From Lotus japonicus (Eukaryota > Streptophyta > Magnoliopsida > Fabales > Fabaceae), in the NCBI RefSeq assembly GCF_012489685.1, contig NC_080044.1, forward strand, positions 82,942,732 through 83,006,731: a DNA stretch of 64,000 nt, written 5' to 3'. The notes beneath the pieces were generated by a model. It was not told the DNA's origin, did not search any database, and worked only from the letters and a program-made list of their open reading frames with translations. Below are positions 55,940 to 64,000 of this stretch, piece after piece. Each line of letters starts with the position of its first letter. Positions within the stretch are counted from its first letter, which is position 1. The translations under genes and the position numbers were made by a program.

Positions 55940-58154
55940 TGAGCGAGCCTTTGGTTTCTCAATTTGCACAGAATCTTAGTCACGCTCACTCAAAAGCCAA
56001 GAGGCTTTTTTTAGCTTCTAACTAGAAGTTTTTTTGCAGCATTTCACCATGGAACCAAACACAGTATTAGAAGTTATCACTAATCTATTGTTTTCTTTAC
56101 TTCATTTCCTTTTATTTTTGCTTCCTACTTTCCATTTTTGGAGAATAAGATTTCTTGAATATTTGAGGGATACTCATTTCCACCATATTATAACTTGGGA
56201 ATTCTAGGTACATTTGCCATGAGAAAAAGTTACAAGCTGATATTGATATTGTACAGCATTAAAGTAATGCTATTGACAGTATCTCTTATGGTCAATTAAC
56301 AACTCTTTTACAGGGTAATTCAAAATTTTCGATTCTTTGCTTAGAAAATAATGGCCATGTGTCTTTTATTTGATTTCTGTAAAAGGAGCTGAGAGTTATA
56401 TATTGCTCTCACTATTCCCCATATTCAATTCTCGTTAACAGATACTTCCTCCGTTCCTATTTATCTGTCCAGAAAGAGAAGGTTCACACAAATTAAGAAA
56501 AGCAATTAATTGTGGTGATTTTCATAAAAGTATTATTTGTTTTCCTATATCACCATTTTGATTGTATTTTATCTTTTTTCATTTGTTGCTTATGTAAGGG
56601 CATTTATTGGAAAAATATCAATTAATGCTCTCTTGAAACTCTAAGTGGACAGTTATATAGGAACAAAAAAAATTCTTCAAAGTGGACAATTAATAAGGAA
56701 CGGACAGTAAGAAAACTAGCTACTACATTTATTATGCTTTTATTCTCATATAAGTCTTCTAATAAAATTTCCGGGAATCTTATTCTCATAATTACATATC
56801 CGAAAACCTAAGTAATAAAATTTACTTTTAAGCCTTAATAATTTTATAATCGGCCTGCCACTCGATTAGGATGGCAAAGATTTTTCACCCCACAACACAG
56901 TGAATGAGAAATCCATCTTTACATGAGCTTCAATTTTTTGGTTGAGATCAAGTATCCACCGCCGACAATCCTCTAGTAACAAATGCTCATTTCATCTGAT
57001 AAAGACTAAAGTACTTTGAAAATCATTATATGCAAACCTTGCCTCATTGGTATGGAATATCTAATTTGTTATATTGACTATGGAGAGTTTTGTTTTTTGG
57101 TCAAAGACTCTTGAGCTTAAAGATATGCATATGTAGCCGGCTCCACTCTCTAAATTTTATTCTAAAAAAGAAAAGAAGTTATTTCTTGTGCCTGTTGAAG
57201 CACATGGTTGATCAAACCATTATTAGCGCACCACCGTCCTTTATCTCATTTTTATTTGGCATGTTTGTTTGATAGAGTTTTTCTCTACCAAAAAAAACAG
57301 AGCCTTGGCTTTCAAATATCAATTTAATTAATTGAATGCGGCTTTCAACTGGATGGATTGGGAAGAAAAAAGAGCAGATGATAATAGCGTAGCATGTGAT
57401 ATATTCAGATTTCACAAGCCTTGAAGAAAAAAGAAGCCAAGTTGAAACAAAATTCAAGATTACAAAAGTATGCCTATAGCACAGGTATAAAAATTAATTT
57501 CACACTGAATGAGGAAACCCAGTGGTCTTGGCAAAAAAATTAGAACAATATATTCAAATACAATAAAGTTGTAGAGTATTAAAATAAATGTTTTTGAAAC
57601 TATAACCTTTGCTTTTAAGAAAAAAACACTATAATTTGTATAACATGCTTTCTTTTTTGTGGGAGAAAATATTTTTGGCATGTCCAAAGTAATATCTTTT
57701 ATTTTGTAATTTTGAATGTACGTATGTAGAGTTTCGAAACCAAAATCCAACACCAAATTATGCAGGGACTTTAGATTTAAATTGGGATACCAACTTACCA
57801 AGACATTATTATCAGAAATGGATGGATAACACGAGCTCTAGATTACTAGAAGCATTATTGAAATTGAAACTGACAATATGGATTGATAAGATATCACTCT
57901 ACATCCCCCTCAAGGGAAAACAGGGCAAGAGTTCGAAATAATTCAGATTTTCTCGGCAAGTTTCCAAATAAATCGATGACTACTAAAATTTCTCCAGCAA
58001 CTCGTGCATTATAAATTGTGTTTCCCGACACAATGATGCTTCCTCTGTTATCTCTTTTTTCAGAAAAAATAAAAGTCTCCAACAAGGAAAAAGAACCAAG
58101 AAAGCTTGCTAAGCTGGCTACAGCAATGGAAACACAGCTCTAGTCCTTGCTAAG
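55940..58154. other. Intergenic region between PLATZ and TOM40 (convergent)
   Basis: The two genes converge, so both edges are 3' UTRs. A Stowaway-like MITE lies at 56443-56709. The rest is AT-rich. The open frames at 57090-57272, 57212-57457 and 57460-57801 have no recognisable domain and a composition like non-coding DNA. Confidence 0.6.
56443..56709. mobile_element. Stowaway-like MITE, ~267 bp
   Basis: The left end TACTTCCTCCGTTCCTATTT and the right end AATAAGGAACGGACAGTA form an imperfect inverted repeat, with TA at each edge. Further in, TCTGTCCA pairs with the subterminal GTGGACA. The two ends are more diverged than in the 15.8 kb element, so this one is probably older. Confidence 0.75.
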
Positions 58155-61100
58155 TTATTCCCCAACAGTCAAACCAAATCCAAATTTGTAGTCTTTTTTC
58201 TTGTGATCAAGCTGCAATAAGCAAACATGAAACTCATGTCAAGGCAAAATTGGAAAATGAGACTGACATTTCAACATCCCCAACAAATATTTTTGTGGCG
58301 TATACCAGTACAGATTAACAATGAGCAGAAAAAAAAGTGCTCTGACCTCTGCAGAAAGAATAAAATTGAGACCCATATTTAACCGCTCCTCCAGAAGAGC
58401 CCCGACACAGCCATTGGAATCAACCTTTCCCCTAAGACGGCACTGTAACAACAAACCAAAACAAGATGTACAATGTAGATAATAAGGTCACTTTTGAACA
58501 CGACAATATCGGTCAGCAATTCTTCATTATCATCAAAGTTCAAAAGCAGAAGTTAAATGTCTTTACACAAGTAATGAAATCGCCAACTGACCCAAAATCA
58601 ACCACATAATAATCCATTTCACTTGAACTTCTATTGCCATGAAGAAATATTTTTAATGCCAAAGCATGTGATCCTATAGACCTTCAATGAGGGGTGTGCA
58701 TCCAAACAGTTTATTACTTTCAATTTCTTTGCCCTTTTTTTTCTAGTTGAAAGGAACCATGGGTAGGTCAGCTTATATTTCAACAAGTTCAATACCATAG
58801 CTAAATTGCTCAATTCTTCACTTATTATAGCAGAAAGTCAGAAACGCAGAAACATCTTACCAAATAAAAATTTCAGGTACAAAATTTGTTCAGCTGTCCG
58901 TAATCAGTAAACTAATTATGAAGACAAGATATCAGGAATGAGAAGACGCTGAATAAATGTCAGGTTTCATAGCAGTATCGTGTACAGTCAAAGATACGAA
59001 GAAGTAATCTCAAAACATGAGAAAATTATCATACGCAAGGTTAGGCATTCACTACCTACTCACCACATGATCTAGAGGTGTTTTCTATCTACAGAATGAG
59101 GTGCAAATACATGCAAGCAAACATACAAACATTTAATTATGTCTGCTTAAATACTTAAATTGACATAAACAGCAAGCAATGAATGAAACTTAATGTATTT
59201 AGACATGTGGTGAAGATTTTATAAATTGTTCATTTCCACTCCAGCTCCAGCCCATCCGTTACTGCAAACTTCAGTCCCATGAACCCAAGTAGATAGCTCA
59301 GAAAGCTCAATTATAACCAATAAATTAAAACGTAATGTCAACTGCTCCACAAGTTTGCATCCATGTTGTATTAGTTAATCTGTGACTGAATTCAAGAAAG
59401 ACAGAACCTACCTGTCTAAGGATGTAGTCATAACCAAAGCTAGCAGTGACATCTCTTGACAAGTAGTTACACATCAACTCAGAAGCTAGAGAAACCTGAA
59501 AGGGACACGTATAAGAAATAAAAAATTTAATTGAAGGCATAAATCAACTATGGCACGAATAGATTGACTCACCTTCTCAGACACCTTCTGAACATAGCTT
59601 AAAAGAACCATTCCAGTGCTAGCAACTTGCCCTGTAGCAACCTGGATGTAATAGAGTAAGTCGATAGAATCAGTATAGCATAATGAATGTTTGACAAGGC
59701 GGATACATAAAGAAGCATACTGTATCCACTCAGTATTTTAAAATGTATAAAACTATTTTTCTCCAGGAAAATTAGAAATACAAAATCTTTGAAAATTGAA
59801 ACTAGTTGATGAAGCAGTATAAAATATACCAGAAAGAAATGTTTTACAAATATCAGATTAAAAATATAATTTAATAGATAAATAAACAAATAAAAATTCA
59901 ATATAAGGTATATAAGAAGAGAAACAAGGGCAACGAGCTGAAAAATGTAAGTAGGGGCAATTCTTTAGTCATCATACCATTTGATCAGTGTTGTAGCGAG
60001 TAGCAAAACCAACACCAGACTTACGATGCTGACCAGCCCAAAATACCTCACCGCCCAGTGATAAATTGCGGGTCACGCTCTGTAAAACAGAAGTCAATGT
60101 TTTCAATAATAAATCAGATGAGTTCAAATACAATTATGAATTGTCCCATCCGATGCAGACAGAGATCAGAGTAAAGCTCAGCAATTGTTTATAGAGAATG
60201 ATGCTGTGCAATGCACCTACTGTAGCGATCTTCCGATCACCCAAATAACAACACTAACTACTTATGCATCAAACCGAAGGTAACAGGAGAAAAATTGACC
60301 ATAATAAGCTAAGTGTATAAAGAATCAAATTGATAGTAACACTATGATGAGCTTTGAAACTATCAATTACTAATATTAGTAATAGTATAAAACTAGTCTA
60401 GCATCAAGATCTTAGTATCTCACTAATTACAAGCCATCCAAACAAACCAAATAGCTGATCAGTAAAACTATTTGAAAGGAAGCAAATAGTGTCCACAGAA
60501 ATCAAATGAAATTAAATATCTATACCAGAAGAACATGGTTCAGGAAATGTTCACGCACTTTGTTTTCAATAAAAAAACGCTAATGGCCAGATGCACAAGT
60601 CCACAAATTCAAACTTATTAAACCACTTCATACAAAGAAGCGTTCAATAATTCTGTCATTCAACAATGAAATTGGCGTATTTGCCAACCACATGACCTTA
60701 AGTATTAGCCAAAACCAACACGAACCAGCCAATAAACAATTATTTATTCACCAGCGAGGTAGCAACAGTGAGAGGGATAATTCCCATGAAAGCTTAACGC
60801 CTTTCTTGACTTTTAATTGAAGACGTACAGGCACTTGCAACCAAGCTACTATTGAGTTAAAAATGTTGGCAACAATCAATTAACTATCAATAAAGCCTCA
60901 AATATTCCATTTCTATACAATGTGTTTTCTTCCATATTTATATCCACCACTGCATAACTAGACAAAGCTATCTTTACCTAAAACTAATTTGCAGATAGAA
61001 TCCCCACACTGCGCAATTATAAACATCTTTCCTTTTATGCCGGGGGGGGGGGGGAAACATCATTTAGATTAAATGAAATCACTTATACTTGGCCATTTAT

Positions 61101-62654
61101 CATTATTTTGACAGACTTGAATAACTGGATGAGTAAAATGTCAAATAATTCCAACTGAAAAAGGAGCCTGTATGTTGATAGTAAAACTAGCATGGCAACA
61201 TCTAAATGTCCTTCCCTAATATTCACAATACAAAGTTACAAACAAGTAAATGACTTGACAGTCTTCTTTGTTAATCTCAGCCAGATTGTCACTTAAATAT
61301 AAAACCAAACAAAAAGAATAGAAATACTGCACACTGCATGCAGATGCCCAACCTGAATGTAGCTTGCTCCAAGCAAAGCGCCATTTCCAAATTGAAACTG
61401 AGACCTGTAGTCTGATCCCTGAAAAACATAATGAATTGAGAATTATAAAACAAGGAAAGGACTTAAAGACAATTTCCCAGGATAGTCATGATACTTCCAT
61501 TAAGAAACTTGAGCAGAATATATGTCAAACAAATGACCATATTTACTGGAAAGAACATGCAAATGCACAGCTAGAAGAGGAAGGCTTCAAATGATTTAAT
61601 CCATAAATGAGAAACTAGTTGACCTTGTAATCGAAGTTCATCATTCCATGAGACATGTGTGGCTCGTTCGAAAGCTGTTCAAGCAGACAAAAAACGTAAG
61701 GTTACGACAAGTAAAAGAGACAAGGAAAGCATAAACAAATAGTAAAGAGACAAGGAAAGCATAAACAATGTCATTAACCAATAACTATACAATAATAATG
61801 GCCTTAATAAGTCGTAAGTCAGTGCCTCAAACTTGAAGCCGGACATGACAAAATAGTATTAAGGCTTGAACTTATAATCAAGTCTAAAAGATAGATACTA
61901 ACTAATCCGGGAAGTAGCAGAATGTCGAGGGCGCGTGAAACAGCAGAAAACTATGGACTGCATTTGACATAATAATAGAAACAAGCATAAAAGGTACCTG
62001 AGCATTGGCTTTAAAAGTGACATTTTCAGACAAATCACACTTGACCCTTGCATTCAGCCTGCCATCAGTCATGACTCTCCCCCATAGCAACAACTGCAGA
62101 GAACCATCATCATCATTGAGAGTGCAATTTAAAAAATCAAACTAAAAGGTCATTTCAATCAAACACAACAAGTTACCTTAGGATGATCAATGAAGGTTGA
62201 GCCAAACTCATAGTGCGCGGTAGGAATCTTAATAGTCTCGGTCGACTGAGAAGGAATCTCAGTAGGTCCCATCAACACACTGGTAAGATGAAAAAACCAA
62301 ATAAATTATCAACATTAAATAACTTGCATAATCTTCACTTGAGAAATACAAATCAATGAGAAGAGAAGATACCTGTGATTGAGGGAGAATTTCTGATTGA
62401 GCATCTTGGTGAAATCAAAACGCATACCCTCGAAAAGATCAGGCTTCAAAGACACTGACAACAGTGAACAAAAACAAGGAAATTACATTCTCCGAGATGA
62501 AGGGAAACGAAAAGTGAAATTGAAAATGAAAATGAAGAAGGAACTGACTCATGGCTTCACGGTGGAGCTCTTCGAAGGGAATGGGACAAGGAAGGTTGAA
62601 GTAATCGGTTTTCTCATCGGGCTTGGTGGCGGTGGGAGGAGGCACGGTCGCCAT
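58155..62654 (-). CDS. TOM40: Mitochondrial import receptor subunit TOM40
   Basis: Eleven exons, 62654-62549, 62454-62373, 62279-62177, 62093-61998, 61674-61624, 61418-61353, 60079-59978, 59641-59573, 59495-59412, 58442-58347 and 58211-58155, join in phase to give 303 aa. The start is [20 protein letters not shown]. The beta-barrel blocks include [86 protein letters not shown] and [20 protein letters not shown]. It ends [15 protein letters not shown], which fits the beta-signal for outer-membrane assembly. It is the channel of the TOM complex. Several exons end at beta-strand boundaries. Intron 6 is 1.27 kb. An AAACCCTAG telo-box-like word lies upstream at about 62772, and a GA run at about 62695-62714. 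Confidence 0.95.
61042..61054. repeat. Poly(G) run, 13 bp, in TOM40 intron 6
   Basis: Thirteen G in a row in AT-rich intronic sequence. Slippage-prone and a likely sequencing trouble spot. Confidence 0.9.
61711..61768 (+). repeat. ~30-bp tandem duplication in TOM40 intron 4
   Basis: The words AAAGAGACAAGGAAAGCATA and AACAA occur twice in a row with only one base length difference. Recent, intronic, with no effect on coding. Confidence 0.85.
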
Positions 62655-64000
62655 TGCTACGGAGGAGAAAGAGAGAGATAGGGTTTGGGAATGATGAGAG
62701 AGAGAGAGAGAGAGGGGAAGATTCAGAAAATTTCTAAAACCCCTCTCCAAACAAATCTTCGACGACTGCTAAAACCCTAGTTTTTCTTCTCTTACGCTAA
62801 ATGCTAATGCCACCACACTCTTTGCCTTACCTCACACTTTCTACCCGACCCGTTAGCGTACTCATTCGATATCTGCAACCGTTTACCCGTACTCATAGTA
62901 ACTAAATGGTCTTTTTTATAATCTTTTTTATAAATTAAATTAAAACATTATGGTGATTTTATTATGGTGAAAAAAATCACCATAATATATTTTTTTAATT
63001 TTGTAAAGTACTAATAAGTTTTTTTTTTTCATAGAAGTACTACTAAGCTTTAATAATGGTTAAACATCAATCTTCCGATGCACAAAAAAAAAAAATGGTT
63101 AAACATTATTTTTGTCACGGTAAATGTAACTAGGTTCAATTTTAGTTACTAGTCGATTTTTTTTTACTTTTGCCTCTCATTTGGGGAAATGTTAGAATTA
63201 GTTCTTGCTGGAAGGCTTTGTTTATGCAATGTTGTCTACTACCAGATTTTTTTTTAAAGAATCTACTACCAGATAAAAAATGTGTTTGATGCATTTTATG
63301 CTTGTTTTTGCTTTATACTTTTACCATTTTTCACATAAGTATTGTTTCAACATAACCACTAAAGTAAATAATCAACTCAACTAATGAACTAATTGAAAAC
63401 TAAATTAAGGAATTGTAAAATACAAGCAAATGGGCCTTAAAGCATGTTGTTCTCTAAAATAATGATATTTTGAGTTATGCTTAAAACATAATATTTGTAG
63501 CAGACAAAATCATCGGCTTACAAAGCCAGTGGTGGAGTGTTTGGTGGTGGTAATGATGGAGGCCATCGAGTACGAATTGGTGGTGGTGGAGGAGGGTTTG
63601 GTAAATGAGGAGGGCTCTAAAGTGGTTTTGGAAAAGTAGGAGGACTTTGAAGGGTATTCGTGGAGGCTTTGGATAGGAAGGTGGTGAACTTGGACGGGCC
63701 ATGGTGATGGCTTTGGAAATGGTGGAGAGATAAGAGGAGGCGATGGCTTTAAAAAGGATGTCGAGGGCAACATTGGTGGCAAAATTGCCAAAGGCACCGG
63801 TGGCCTTGAGTCGTGTAAGTGCTGGCTTTGGAAAGGGTTACGAGCATGGTGGTAGGGGTGTGCAACTGTGCATGGTCTTGATTAACATTCCTCGATCTTA
63901 AACCAATTATATAGATTGATTAAATAAATTGAACAAGTTTAATGCTCCTAAAATCAGTTTTATGTTTGCCAAACTAGTTCAGGTTCAAAGTCGGATTAGA
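62655..64000. other. TOM40 upstream region and right flank
   Basis: The first ~200 bp hold the TOM40 5' UTR and promoter. Three poly(T) or poly(A) micro-insertions with target duplications cluster at 63021-63261. From 63510 to about 63850 the plus strand is GGT/GGA-rich and reads as short Gly-rich pieces (GGGGGGFGK) broken by stops. The minus strand reads as a Pro/Ser-rich frame (63510-63797). This may be a decayed glycine-rich protein gene or just low-complexity DNA. Confidence 0.45.
63510..63850 (+). pseudogene. Possible decayed glycine-rich protein fragment
   Basis: On the plus strand, repeats of GGTGGTGGTGGAGGAGG and GGCTTTGGAAATGGTGG encode GGGGGFGK- and GFGNGG-like words typical of glycine-rich wall proteins, but several in-frame stops interrupt them and no start is visible. 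The opposite strand is open for 95 codons only because G-rich sequence reads as proline. Low confidence. Confidence 0.3.

Noticed and set aside
62439..62750. 103-codon minus-strand frame beginning upstream of TOM40.
   Set aside because: It runs through the TOM40 5' UTR into exon 1 and past its donor. The real start is at 62654 by family match.
1..64000. tRNA genes.
   Set aside because: I did not notice any segment with the A and B box pattern and a cloverleaf. A tRNAscan run would settle this.

Overview
This is a 64 kb piece of nuclear DNA from a flowering plant, almost certainly a eudicot and probably a legume. The reasons are AT-rich intergenic DNA with short GC-richer exons, many GT-AG introns, a TIR-NB-LRR gene (absent from grasses), and plant-type MITE, MULE and LINE remnants. 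The legume assignment is inference from protein and repeat flavour and is not proven here. All gene models below were built by joining exons at GT/AG sites so that reading phase and family homology agree.

Layout from left to right. 1-4.2 kb is repeat-rich flank with a clean hAT-type MITE. 4.2-6.06 kb (+) is a class A8-like heat shock factor. 6.1-13 kb is gene-poor and holds two copies of a ~340-410 bp repeat. 13.0-15.3 kb (-) is a vacuolar iron transporter (VIT1 type). 15.3-19.4 kb is intergenic with a Stowaway-like MITE. 19.5-24.0 kb (-) is an intact TNL resistance gene. 25.4-27.8 kb (+) is plastid aspartate-semialdehyde dehydrogenase. 28.84-29.39 kb is a MULE-type element with 137-bp inverted ends and 9-bp target duplications. 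30.66-33.75 kb (-) is the spliceosomal protein SmD2. 34.0-35.0 kb (-) is a LINE relic. 35.7-38.3 kb (-) is a 5'-truncated TFIIIB subunit BRF1 copy. 40.4-42.8 kb (-) is elongation factor eEF1B gamma. 44.6-49.2 kb (-) is CCZ1. 50.5-52.8 kb (-) is a BPA1-like RRM protein. 54.2-55.9 kb (+) is a PLATZ zinc-binding protein. 58.2-62.7 kb (-) is TOM40. The last 1.3 kb is repeat-like.

The most interesting structure is in the SmD2 gene. Its ~1.86 kb 5'-UTR intron carries six related C/D-box snoRNA-like units of 76-87 nt. Their terminal stems co-vary. Five units carry two antisense elements, one matching 18S rRNA (13 nt, or 12 nt in copy 5) and one matching 25S rRNA (11 nt). The sixth keeps the 25S guide but has a different 5' half. 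The promoter and leader of this gene (telo boxes plus paired TGGGCC site II motifs) are homologous to the promoter and leader of the eEF1B gamma gene 9 kb away, so one regulatory block serves two unrelated translation or RNA-processing genes. Other second-look items are a family of tiny poly(T)/poly(A) insertions with perfect or near-perfect target duplications, the broken BRF1 copy, and a candidate gene-fragment-carrying MULE.

The genes do not form a pathway. They are ordinary housekeeping genes (splicing, translation, protein import, vacuolar fusion, amino acid synthesis, iron storage) mixed with one immune receptor and two transcription regulators, as is typical of a plant chromosome arm.
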